Of a stretch of 64,000 bases of DNA, positions 1 to 10,700 are shown piece by piece. The translations under genes and the position numbers were made by a program. The notes beneath the pieces were generated by a model that was not told the DNA's origin, did no database searches, and saw only the letters and a program-made list of their open reading frames with translations. Numbering within the stretch: the stretch's first letter is position 1; each line of letters starts with the position of its first letter. The stretch comes from Voacanga thouarsii. Its lineage: Eukaryota; Streptophyta; Magnoliopsida; Gentianales; Apocynaceae. The stretch covers positions 4,061,001 through 4,125,000 of the forward strand of contig JANUWF010001783.1 of assembly GCA_026120185.1 (NCBI GenBank), read 5' to 3'.

Positions 1-36
1 AATAGTTGGCCAATAGAAACCATACCTATGAATTGT

Positions 37-297
37 TCACCTAAGTTTAGGTCCGGCTTGATGAGCTACGAACAATCCTTCATGTTCATTGGCAATCACG
101 CGTAAGGCCTCTTCTTTACTCAGGAACTTTAGTCGCAAGCCATTATAACTCCTTTTGTACAAATCACCATCTACCAATAGGTAATTTGCTACCATATTTT
201 TTACTTGCCAACTAGTCTTGACAGACAAATCCCTTAGGTAAACAATAAGACTTGTCCGCCAATCTTCAAAAGGTTGGCAAGTCAATACAGCACACAT
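37..297 (-). pseudogene. gypsy integrase N-terminal (zinc-binding) fragment
   Basis: An 86-codon open stretch ending in residues like HEGLFVAHQAGPKLR. This is the region just before and into the His-Cys zinc-binding part of plant gypsy integrases. It parallels 24529-24789 and 24278-24613 in the second element, where GLCGAHQAGPKLKW is seen. Only the first zinc ligand region lies in the window in this frame. It is a broken piece of the old element and not a gene. Confidence 0.75.
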
Positions 298-405
298 AGT
301 TTCTTCTTAGTCTAGTAAGTAATTCCCTCCAGAAGGATACTATGCCAGGTCATTAGTTTCGTTATTGTGTTCTCTTAGCACATGCATGATTAATACATCT
401 GCAAA

Positions 406-606
406 TTACACAATCAGACTGAAGGCCCTTTGCTGTAAAGGAATTAGCTTTGAATTCAAACACTTACATTCTCCAGTCAGCTGTTTGATTACCAATTGCG
501 AGTCGCTAATGATTCGTATAGCTTGAGTCTTTTTTACAACAAGCACTTCCAAACCGATGATAAAAGTCGCATACTTTGCCTGATTATTGGTGCAAGCAGC
601 TTCCAA
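406..606 (-). pseudogene. gypsy second (archaeal-type) RNase H fragment
   Basis: Translation shows TNNQAKYATFIIGLEVLVV followed by ISDSQLVIKQLTGE. These are the helix around the second catalytic acidic residue (NNQAEYEAL-like) and the DSQLV motif of archaeal-type RNase H. The usual Glu of the NQAEY motif is replaced by Lys here. An RNase H of this kind after the normal retroviral-type one is typical of Tat-lineage gypsy elements. Confidence 0.75.
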
Positions 607-879
607 CTCGAATAAGAATCTTCTTTTGTAACCAGCTAAGGAAGTAATTATTAGGACAAATCCTGTCCCCTAGCTAGTCTTTGACCCGTCAAATGTCAAG
701 ATCTATGTTTGGACATTTATGTACTGTAGTGCAATTGTGACCAGATCCTCACCATGTAGACATAGGTGTTCGGCTAAGAAATCTACCAACCTAACTTTTG
801 ATTGCTCAAAGTGGGACATATTTGACGGTAAATGCATTAAGCTTAACGGCCCATTTGTCAACCTGCCTTATAGCACTGG

Positions 880-1173
880 CTAGTTGAGAAGATACTTGAC
901 TATGTTTACTTTATACAATACATGCAACTCTCTCGGTAGTAGAGAGTATTCTAACTTGGTGCAAGCATAATATAGAAAAAGACATAGTTTTTCAACTAGA
1001 GAATACCTGGTTTTAGCGTTATTAAGCAACCGACTAAGATAGTATATAGCCCACTCGATTCCATGCTGGTCATCCTGCACTAACAAGCAATCAATTAAGT
1101 CTTCAACTGCTAAAATGTACAGTTTAAGTGGCCAACCAGACTGAAGGGATACTAATAGTTGCGGACTGATCAA
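880..1173 (-). pseudogene. gypsy RT-connection/RNase H fragment
   Basis: The stretch reads LKLYILAVEDLIDCLLVQDD, then AIYYLSRLLNNAKTRYSLVEK and a following CLFLYYACTKLEYSLL. This is the retroviral-type RNase H that follows RT in plant gypsy elements. The same block is found at 25215-25631 in the second element. Stops flank both ends. Confidence 0.8.
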
Positions 1174-1199
1174 GTACTACTTGATCTAATCAAATGAGT

Positions 1200-2250
1200 C
1201 TTACTGCTCTTTTCCTTAAACAAACTAACTAGCCAACTTTAATTTTAGAAGGGCTAAAAAAGCTTTCATCTTCCCAATTGAATTAGCCATAAAACGCCTT
1301 AGAAAGTTGATCTTCCTAATCAAGCTCTGCAATTCCTTCTTATTCCTGGGAGGTCTAACTTCCATGATTACTTTTACCTAGTTGGAGTCAACATCAATCC
1401 CTTTATGATGGACCATGAAGCCTAAGAATTGACTGGCCATGACTCTAAAGGCACACTTGGCTGGGTTTATCTTCAAGTTATGTTTCTATAACCTGATGAA
1501 AGCTTGATCTAGATCTGTCAAATGTTAAGTGAAACTGACTAACTTGACCACCAAGTTGTCAATATAGACCTCCATATAACCCCTATCAAGTCATGAAATA
1601 TGAATTTCATTGCTCATTGGAAAGTTGCTCCAACATTCCTGAGGCCGAATGGCATAATGACCTGTTTAAATAATCAAATCAATCCTGGGCATCGGAAAGC
1701 AGTATTGTGGACATCTTCCTCAACTATGAAAATTTAGTTGTAACCTGAATAGCCATCCATAAAGCCGAGGAATAAGTAACCGGCTGCTGCGTCTACCAAC
1801 ATATCAGCCATTGGCATAACATACTTATCTTTGGGTACTATTTAGTTCAGATTACAGAAATCAATGCAAGCTCGCAGACGATCGTTATTTTTAATGATTG
1901 GTACCACGTTAGAGACCCATTTAGCATATTGAGCTGTCCGGATAAAATTGCATTTAAACAAATGCTCTATCCCTGCCTTAATTCTGGGTACAACCTCAAG
2001 ATTGAAGCATCTGGCTACCTACTTGTGTAGTTTAACCATCCTTAATAGGTAATTAGTGTTTGATAATCTTTCTGTCCAACTTAGATATCTTATGATAGTC
2101 CTAAGTGAAACAATTCCTATAGCTCTTAATAACGGTAATCAACTAAGCTCTTTACTCCTTATTCAATAATGCACTTACTCTGGTCATATGGTATTCGTCT
2201 GATCTACCCAAATTTACTTTGATAAGTGGGTCTTAAGGAACAAAATTAGA
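1200..2250 (-). pseudogene. gypsy reverse transcriptase, heavily decayed
   Basis: No frame stays open, but short RT blocks can be read on the minus strand. Around 1860-1990 the fingers motif appears as FIRTAQYAKWVSNVVPIIKN followed by RLRACIDF. Around 1440-1470 the thumb region reads like INPAKCAFRVMASQFLGFMV. The second element has the same blocks in the same order at 25781-26639. The catalytic YxDD box cannot be read intact here. Confidence 0.7.
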
Positions 2251-2491
2251 TTCTTTCCCAAACAATGATTCTCCTAAATTGTCTTTAGCTATGATTGTAA
2301 CAAATATTGGTTATCATCCTCCTATTCCAGCTATACAAATAGCTAACCTTTCGAACATATTTTGAACAACAATCTGGCAAATCATATTCTGTAATTGAAA
2401 ACTTGTCTCAGTTAAGTTGCAAGCTGTGAACTCCTGGCTACGTAGAACAGTCTCTACCTTGATTGGCTCGATAGCTACGATGTAGTACATA

Positions 2492-2499
2492 GCTTCCAC
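2492..2499. repeat. hAT target-site duplication, left copy (GCTTCCAC)
   Basis: Eight bases next to the left end of the hAT element. The partner at 14133-14140 is GCTTCTAC, one mismatch. Eight-base duplications are the rule for hAT elements. Collapsing the two copies restores the interrupted linker between protease and RT of the old gypsy element. Confidence 0.85.
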
Positions 2500-2743
2500 T
2501 AGGGCTATTCATGGGTTAGGTTGGTTCGGTTTTTTCAATTTTTTAACCCAACCCAAATATTTCGGTTTGAAAATTTTAAACCCAAATCAAACTATTTAAA
2601 ATTTCAAACCGTTGATTTGGGTTGTGTTCGATTTGGATTGGTTCAGCTTATTTGATCGGTTTGTACATAATTTATCAAGTAATGTTTTAACCTCCCACTT
2701 AGAACATACTTCTAATTTTATAAATAAGATATGCATCTGAGAC

Positions 2744-2748
2744 ATACT
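2744..2748. repeat. copia target-site duplication ATACT, left copy
   Basis: ATACT directly precedes the left LTR. The identical ATACT follows the right LTR at 12485-12489. A perfect 5-bp duplication fixes the element borders. Confidence 0.95.
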
Positions 2749-4757
2749 TGAGGGAAGAAGAAAACAGGGGAGCATGCACTGTACGTGAAAAAAATTGGAG
2801 GAAAAATAACTGCGAGCCATAAAGGCCATACGGAAGCGTGAAGATCATACATTTGCGCTCCTTAACCCTTCTAGGTTGAGTAGGAGCGGATTGAACGACT
2901 GGAATCGCCTCGCTTTGTCCACTTGAAGAAGCTTCCGGTTGAACACCTGCTAGCCTTCTACTCCGTTTTGTTTGCATGAACGCCTAGCTTTCCAGCTATC
3001 GGGATATTCCTCTACCTAACCTCTAGTCGGTGAACACAACAGAGAAGAAGAATTGTCTCAAATCTCCTTGGTTCACTCGTTATTGATTAGCAAAGTCCAA
3101 GGAGAAAACCAAGAAGAGGGAGTGGCGTGAGACAGAGAGAGAGAGATGTGAGTCTTGTGTAGTGTTAGGGAAATTAGGGTTTATTTTCTACCAGAGACTA
3201 GTTTTATTGGTTAGCCAAAACAGGTCTCTCATTATCTGATAAACATATCCCCGAGATTTTAAAACACCCGGATGTTATCCTGAGAATCAGTTTGGCCTAA
3301 CCCTAAACTCCTCTTAACCTATCTGGAAAAACCCTAAGGTCCAAGCTATTAGGCCAGAAAAATATTTATTATTTTCCTTGGACCCAAAATAATAAATATT
3401 AATTATTTATTTCCTGGGCTTATATAAACAACCCAATAAATAATTAATGAGCCCAAATGAACCATAATAATTAATCTTTAATTATTTATTTCTTGAGCCT
3501 ATATAAATAACCCAATAAATAATTAAATATTAATTATTTCCCCTAATTTAAGCCTAGGTTAATTTCTTAATTATTCATACTGGACCTAGGCCCTGAATAA
3601 TTAATTAACCAAATAAACAAGATAATTAATTTTCTCTCAACTCCTATTTTATTTATTTATTTATTTTATTCCAGTCCAATAATAAATTAGACTTTCTGAA
3701 TAAAATAAAATAAAATAAAATCCTCTTCAACTGAGACCAATTCATCAACCCAAAATTAGTTAGGACTTACGGGCTATTCCGAGGACCAAAAAGACACATC
3801 GCCTTAGCTACTAAAATGACCAAAATACCCCTACTATATAAATAACTATATTTTGGATTTTAAATATTTCCTAATATCACCATAAGGAAATATTGACCCC
3901 AAGGACAATACTGCGATAGCAAAGTCTCCGACCTACAAGTGAAATGACTAAAATACCCCTCTACACATCGTCGTACATTTAGAAAGAAAGAAGTGTACTA
4001 ACACCCCTCTAAATGACATCTACCATCCTTAGGCTTCTAGTCCAATGATCCACGACTTCTTGGAGTGTTTCCGCTTTCCAATGGAGCTACCCTAAAGCAA
4101 ACATCCAAGTTATGTTTCTCAGGGTCCTGGACATTTTAGACCATTTGGACAACCACAAGGGCGATATAGTGCAGAAACTATCTTGTACAAGTCTGTTTTA
4201 ACTAACTAGTCACACATACCCAACATGCAAGTATATTGGCCCTACGATAGAATCTCAACTATAGCAAATCAAAGTATATGCTTCCAGCTTCGCCAGACCA
4301 CCAACTCATACTCAAGTCGTAGAGTACTAGTCCACGCTGTAGTGGTAGTAGTCTAGGTTTCTATCATATAGTACTTTTTAGAAACCACTACTACAGGTCC
4401 TGTCCTACGTATTCGAAATACGCTTATGTTATGAAGTGAGTGGACTACTCACTGGCTAAAGGTAAGCCATTCCCTATTTAGAATTCATAACAGAATAACC
4501 TAAATATGATGAGATTCTCAGTCTCATCAATAGGTTAAGAACAAATGTTTATGTGTTAAATAACCCGTGATCCATACCTTAATGTGAAAGACCACCATTC
4601 ACATGGATCACTTATTTAAACACAATGGGTCTGTTCCAAATGAAAATCGTGCACAAACAAAAAGTAAATTCACAAACAATTTCTGAAAATAAATTCTTTT
4701 ATTAAAATATTCGATTTTACATCAGAAACCTAGTCTAAGAGGTCATATAATCCAACA
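2749..4757 (-). repeat. copia 3' LTR
   Basis: On minus it runs TGTTGGATT...CTTCCCTCA, 2009 bp, with TG/CA ends. It is nearly identical to 10472-12484, with scattered substitutions and a few 1-4 base indels. It holds AT-rich (TAATTA)n-like blocks and an (AAAAT)n run near 3700. A short minus-strand frame starting at 2977 is shared with the other LTR. Confidence 0.95.
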
Positions 4758-4772
4758 ATCTCCCACTTGCAC
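4758..4772 (-). promoter_or_regulatory. copia polypurine tract
   Basis: On minus the bases just before the 3' LTR read GCAAGTGGGAGAT, a purine-rich tract abutting TGTTGG. This is the normal place for the plus-strand primer in a copia element. Confidence 0.85.
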
Positions 4773-4779
4773 TCTAAGA

Positions 4780-7700
4780 CTAGGTAAGTCTATAGGTGCC
4801 CACCCCTATGGCATCTAAGTGTCTCTTGAAGACTCTCTCAGCCAAAGGCTTGGTGAATGGATCTGCTAGATTGTTTTCTGAAGCAATATGCTCCACCACG
4901 ACTTTCTGTCTCTGGATGAAATCCCGGATCAGGTGGTACTTCCTCTCGATGTGTTTCCCCTTCTTGTGGTTCCGAGGTTCCTTAGATTGCGATACTACTC
5001 CAGTGTTGTCGCAATACATCACAACCGGCCTGTCCATATGTGGTACGACTCCAAGTTCTGAAATGAACTTCCGGAGCCAAATTGCTTCATTGGACGCCTC
5101 CGAAGCTGTCACATACTCAGCTTCCATGGTTGAGTCAGCAATACAAGGCTGATTGATACTCCTCCATGAAATTGCTCCTCCAGACAAGGTGAAGACATAT
5201 CCACTAGTGGATTTTCTCTCATCCTTATCCACCTGGAAGTCTGAGTCTGTATATCCTGTAAGAACCAAATCATCAGTCCTGTAAACCAACATATAATCTC
5301 TCGTTCCCTTGAAATACTTGAGAATATGCTTTACAGCTTGCCAATGAATCTCCCTTGGGTTTAACTGATATCTGCTAACTAAGCCCACGGCAAAGCAGAT
5401 ATCTGGCCTAGTACACAGCATGGCGTACATGAGACTTCCCACAGCCGAAGCGTAGGGAATCCTACTCATTCTGTCCTTTTCTTCTTGAGACTTAGAACAG
5501 TCCTTCAAAGAAAATGACAACCTATGTCTGTAAGGGATTAGAGCTCCCTTGCATGAGTCCATGCTGTACTTGGCCAGCATCTTGTCAATGTATGTTGCTT
5601 GGGATAACCCTAACATTCTCTGCTTCCTATTTCTAAGAAGCCTAATCCCGAGAATGTAGCTGGCTTCTCCCAAGTCCTTCATACTAAATTGACTAGACAG
5701 CCAAACCTTTGTAGATGACAATGTCCCTACATCATTTCTAATGAGTAGAATGTCATCCACATACAGGACAAGAAAAACCATATTAATGCCTCCAAGTTTC
5801 CTGTACACGCATGGTTCACCTTCGTTTTGAATAAAACCATAAGACTTTACAGTCTCATCAAAACGAATGTTCCATGCTCTCGATGCCTGATTAAGTCCAT
5901 AAATGGACTTCTTAACCTTGCAAACCATGTGTTCCTGGCCTTCAGTAATGAAGCCTTCCGGTTGGGACATATAGATGTCTTTGCTAAGATAGCCATTTAA
6001 AAATGCCGTCTTGACATCCATTTGTCATATCTCGTAGTCATAGTGACATGCGATGGCAAGGATGATGCGGATGGATTTAAGCATGGCTACCGGGGAAAAG
6101 GTTTCCTCATAGTCGATTCCTTCTTTCTGAGTATACTCTTTCGCCACAAGCCTAGCTTTGAAGGTTTCTACATTCCCATCCGCTCCTCTCTTCCTCTTGT
6201 ATACCCACTTCCACCCAATGGGTTTTATCCCTTCAGGTGAAGCTACAAGATCCCAAACCTGATTGAGGTACATAGACTTAATCTCGGCTTTCATTGCTTC
6301 ATGCCACAGATTTGCATCGGCATCAGCAATAGCCTCCTCGTATCTAGTGGGGTCTTATTCCTGATGGTCGGAGACCAGCTCAAAGGCTTCTCCAGTCCAT
6401 CTATCCGGAACCCTAGACACTCTCCCACTACGACGAGGCTCCATTTGCACAGGCTCTTGAGGCTGTGCCTCTTCCTGTTCCACAATCGGGTCAGAAGAAG
6501 TCGATTCTGTAGATAACTTTTCCTCAAGTTCCAACCTCGTTGAACCTTTAGTGGAAGTACTTTGATCATCTTCCAAGTATTTAACATTGGTACTGACTAG
6601 TACCTTCTGCTCCTTAGGATGATAAAAGTAACCTCCTTTTGTCCCTTTTGGATACCCAACAAAATAGCATAATTCTGATCTTGGTTCCAACTTGTCTCCC
6701 TTAACCAGTACATAAGTTGGACAACCCAAATCCTGAGATGATTCAGACTTGGCTTACGCCCAGTCCACATCTCATAGGGAGTCCTAGGTACTGACTTAGA
6801 AGGCACCAAGTTCAGAATATATGCCGCTGTCTCCAGGGCATATCCCCAAAAGGACACTGGAAGAGTAGCATGAGACATCATGCTTCAAACCATTTCCATC
6901 AACGTCCTGTTCCTTCTCTCAGCTACTCCGTTCTGCTGGGGTGTTCCCGGCTCAGAGAACTGGGATACTATCCCATAATGTACCATGTAGTCCTTGAATT
7001 CACCTAGGAGGTACTCTCCACCACGATCCGATCGTAAGGTTTTGATTAATTTACCTGTCCGACGCTCCACTTCAGCCTTAAACTCTTTGAACTTGTCAAA
7101 AGAGTCAGACTTGCGTCTCATCAGGTAAATGTAACCATACCTCGTACAATCATCCGTGAACGTGATGAAGTACTCAAAACCTCCCCTAGCTGGTGTAGAC
7201 AATGGACCACACACATCAGTGTGAACAAGACTCAACACCTCCTTGGCTCTATCTGCCTTTGGTGTAAAAGACCTTTTGGTCATTTTTCCCATCAGGCAGG
7301 ATTCACACTGAGTCCAACTTTCCAATCTCAATGAGCCTAAAGGCCCATAATGGATTAGCCTTTGAATCCTAGTTGAGTTAATATGACCCAACCTTGGATG
7401 CCAAAGGTATGAATAATTGATATTGGTCTTTCTCTTCTTAGTTAAAAGTTCAGACTGAGCGTTATTTGATTGGTTGTTAATAGGGTTTAAAAAGAACAGA
7501 TTACCATACATGTGCCTAGTACATAAAATTTCTCCATCTCTACTGATAGAAATACCAGAATGGAAAGATACAGAATATCCTTGATTAATAAGTTTTGCAA
7601 CTGAAATCAAATTCTGCCGAAAACCAGATACATATAAAATGTTTTTTAAAACCACTATCTTATTACAATTAAAAATGAGATCTAGCTCTCCCACTGCAAG

Positions 7701-7916
7701 GGCCCAGACTTGTGCTCCATTACCCACTTGAAGCTCATGTTTGCCCTTTTTGAGTCTTCTTATCTTCCTAAACCCCTGTAAGAAGTTACAGATATGATCA
7801 GTGGCTCCTGAATCAACAATCCAAGTGGAAGTTGATCCTACCATTGATATGGACTCTAGATAGTAAACATTACCTGTGGGGTTTTTCTTGGCCTGAAGAT
7901 CTGGACACTCCTTTTT
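4780..7916 (-). pseudogene. copia pol: protease-integrase-RT-RNase H, five lesions
   Basis: The protease active site WIVDSGATDHICN is at about 7780-7820. It is followed by the GAG-pre-integrase zinc region (LWHPRLGHIN...CESCLMGKM) and the integrase core (HTDVCGP, DDCTRYGY, RSDRGGEY, GVAERRNRTL) down to a TGA at 6885-6887. After a frameshift near 6727, and a TAA at 6355-6357, the RT reads WKWVYKRKRGADG, then a TGA at 6025-6027 just before MDVKTAFLNGYL. The catalytic FLVLYVDDILL is near 5760, and RNase H (GYTDSDFQVDKDERKSTSGY) ends at the stop 4780-4782. The frame is otherwise continuous with gag. Confidence 0.92.
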
Positions 7917-8678
7917 TCAGTGTCCCTTCTTCCCACACTTGAAGCACTTGCCCTTTGGTTTGTCCTTGGGCTGGTTCTTGGGCTGGGCTACTGCATTCCC
8001 CTTCTTCCTCTTGAACTTTCTGGTTTTAGGCCCAGTTCTTGAAGAAGAAGCCTTAGCAATCATGGCCTTAGACTGTGGCTTCATGACCTTCTCCGCCATC
8101 TGGAACTCTTTCATCAGTTCAGTTAAACTCATGTTCAACTTGTTCATGTTATAGTTTAACTTGAACTGAGTGAAAGAGCCCGGTAGAGATTCGAGAACCA
8201 TGTCCACTTGGCTCTCGGGGTTAATGACAGCCCCTAAGATTTCCGCCTCCTCGAAAGCAGCAATCATCTTGAGCATATGCTCTCGGACTGATGCTCCTTC
8301 AGCCATCTTAGTGTTCACAATAGTTCGAAGAGCCTCCTGCCTTGCGGGCCGGCTCTTGTCTGCGAACATAGTTGCCAATGATTGACTTATGTCATATGCA
8401 GAAGCCATGTGCTCGTGTTTTGACTGGAGCACATTAGACATGGAAGCTAACATATAGCAATGTGCCATTTCGTCAGCTTTCGTCCACGCCTTTTCAGCCT
8501 CTCGCTCTTCAGCGGTAGAACCTTCCCCGATAATAGGGCAGGTTTCGTAAAGGACATACTTATACTCCTCAGCTGTGAGTATTATGTCCAAGTTCCTTTT
8601 CTAGTCCACATAGTTTGGACATGTTAACTTATTCTCCCTGAGAATAACGGCCAATGGACTAAAAGAACCTCCCACCAT
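7917..8678 (-). pseudogene. copia gag with CCHC zinc knuckle, two Trp-position stops
   Basis: The start is the ATG at 8676-8678 (MVGGSFSPLAVIL). Codon 26 is TAG (8601-8603) and a TGA at 7917-7919 lies inside the zinc knuckle, read as CFKCGKKGH, stop, KKEC. In related elements both stop positions are usually Trp (TGG); this is from memory of the family. Between the stops the frame is open for over 220 codons and covers the UBN2-like gag domain. Gag and pol share one frame, so a complete element would make one polyprotein. Confidence 0.9.
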
Positions 8679-10456
8679 TTCTGAAAATCGAAAAATAAAA
8701 GAAAGAATTTTGTTTGTGAAAACAAAATAAAGTTTGTGCACTGAAAATAATTTGGCTTTTAGGAAAACTGACATAGCTTCTTAGGAAAATTAACAGATTC
8801 CTAAGCTAAGTGTATTAACCACCACAAATTAATTTCCCTTCTAGGTAATGGTCTAGAGAATAACTCCATCGTGGGATGGCCGTTTCCTCTCATTTCCTAT
8901 GGACATACCTTGCACTATAACCTCCAACGTGGGCTGGCCGATCATAGTACGTGCCCCGAGTTATTAATTACATCATTCCATTAGATCTAGATCCTTGTGG
9001 TATCCCTATCCTATACGGGTTCACTCCCAGGGTGACGCGAGGGGAACCACTATCTCTAATGAGGACCGTCATGGAAGCCGGGGGGCCGTTGGAACCCCTC
9101 TCCCACTTAGTCTTTTAAAATAAAGGTTTTCTGAAAAATATCCTTTTGAAATTTCCATTAAGTTTTTCCTTAACTCAAAAAAAATAAAATATCTAAGTCT
9201 AATAAAATCTCTATGTCAAGGCTTATATCCTTTGAGAGATTTTCTCCATGGACTAATTTTATTTAAGTTAAAACTTAATGATTTCAAAAATTTTCCAATT
9301 AAAACTTTCTAGAGACTTTGGTCTCAAGTTTATTTAACAAAATCATTTTTCTAGTCCAAAACAAAACAAAATGGCTCTCCATTTTAATTTACAAAAATAT
9401 CTAAATCCAATATATTTTCTATGTCAAGGATTAAATCCTTTGAGAAAATATTCAAGGATTAATTTTTGTACCAATTAAAATAACCATTTAATTTTTTGAA
9501 GAAAAATATTTTTCTTGTCAAAACAAAAAGTTCCCAAAGACTTTGGTATTTGAGAAAAAGCACACATAGGTACATAAAAAATTAGCATGCTCGAAAACAG
9601 TAAACGTTTTCATACTTTTCTATTTTTTTTAAACCTAAGTGCCCAAATAATAGAATTAAACACATTAATTAATTAATTAATTAATGATCTTGTTTAATCC
9701 TAAAATCCCTTACTAATATTTTTCATGCAAATATATTCCAAGAATATAAAAATTACAAAAATATTAACTTCGCCTGGTATGGGACCCAAAACAAAAAATA
9801 AAAAAAATAAAAAAATTTTGATTGAAGGTCCACTACACTGACCGCACCGGATCCGGGCCCATTTGGCCTGTGGTCCACCGCGGCCGCTGTGAACCAGCCG
9901 CACCAGATCTCCTGCAGCTTCCAACCCGCCCTCCCGTGAACCGCGCCCGAACCGCTTCTCCTCTGCACGCGGCCCGCGTGTTTTACCGGATTTTGCCGCC
10001 CGACCCGGAATCAATTGCAATTCAATTGCAACCTTCAAAATTAATTCGGCTTGGATTGCTACAGTCGCTGCTCGGCTCCAGCGGCTCGTGCGACACGGCT
10101 CTTCACACAGAAATAGTGGCGGCTCGGCACGGCTTAGGAACAGTGCATCTTTTTCGTTTTTTCTTCTGTTTCGTGCGCAACTTGCAGAGCATATTTTTCT
10201 TCGATTTTTCTGTCTTCTTTGGACATTTTTACTTATAAAAACTCATCCAAAACATAACCACAACTGCCTATACCCATTAAAATTGGGTGTACACAATTAA
10301 AACATCAAAGCCAAAAATTTACAGTATGCTCCTATGCTTCAAACGGTGAAGCTTACATCAAGCCTATCCCATACCAAAATAGCGAAGGATCATAGGTATA
10401 ATCATCTTCTCCAATTTTATTAACTACCATGCTTCCTCTATTGATCAAAACCAGTG
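8679..10456 (-). other. copia untranslated leader between primer site and gag
   Basis: About 1.8 kb with no frame I can assign. Most is AT-rich. Two parts stand out: 8860-9115, with patches such as GGGATGGCCG and GGGCTGGCCG, and the GC-rich 9825-10130. Open frames on either strand in the second part look like by-products of its base composition. Confidence 0.7.
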
Positions 10457-10700
10457 GCTCTGATACCACATTGAGGGAAGAAGAAAACAGGGGAGCATGC
10501 ACTGTACGTGAAAAAAATTGGAGGAAAAATAACCGCGAGCCATAAAGGCCATACGGAAGCGTGAAGATCATACCTTTGCGCTCCTTAACCCTTCTAGGTT
10601 GAGTAGGAGCGGATTGAACGACTGGAATCGCCTCGCTTTGTCCACTTGAAGAAGCTTCCGGTTGAACACCCCCTAGCCTTCTACTCCGACTTGTTTGCAT
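10353..10700 (-). other. Short LTR-encoded reading frame in copia 5' LTR
   Basis: An ATG at 10700 opens 115 codons that begin MQTSRSRRLGGVQPEASSSG, leave the LTR and cross the primer site. The 3' LTR has the same frame from 2977. Being in the 3' part of the 5' LTR, it would sit in the RNA leader upstream of gag. No known domain is visible. It may be an upstream ORF or chance; the only support is that both LTRs keep it, which is expected anyway for LTRs of the same age. Confidence 0.3.
10457..10468 (-). promoter_or_regulatory. copia primer-binding site (initiator Met-tRNA)
   Basis: On minus these bases read TGGTATCAGAGC, complementary to the 3' end of plant initiator methionine tRNA. The site lies three bases inside the 5' LTR. 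This is the standard primer of plant copia elements. Confidence 0.95.

Larger units (their letters stand above)
1..2499 (-). mobile_element. Old Tat-like Ty3/gypsy element, pol half (RT-RNaseH-IN), decayed
   Basis: Read on the minus strand, this stretch runs from the protease-RT linker (2314-2499) through reverse transcriptase (~1200-2250), RNase H (880-1173), a second archaeal-type RNase H (406-606) to the integrase zinc-binding region (37-297). Each piece resembles the matching part of the better kept element at 19386-30317, so both belong to the same broad lineage. Stops and frameshifts separate all pieces, so nothing can be made from it. The element runs off the left edge, so its integrase core and 3' LTR are not seen. 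Its gag-protease half continues at 14133 after a hAT insertion. The order RT, RNase H, second RNase H, integrase is what suggests Tat/Ogre. Confidence 0.85.

Noticed and set aside
4796..5152. 118-codon plus-strand frame in the copia element
   Set aside because: It lies opposite the RNase H coding region; it is a mirror-frame shadow of it with no family resemblance. The same applies to the frames at 6022-6240, 6301-6516, 7939-8154 and 8170-8385.
9840..9925. Cluster of cloning-type restriction sites suggesting vector contamination
   Set aside because: The sites are spread through ordinary GC-rich sequence that continues for 300 bp inside an LTR element with matching flanks; palindromes of this kind are expected in such composition.
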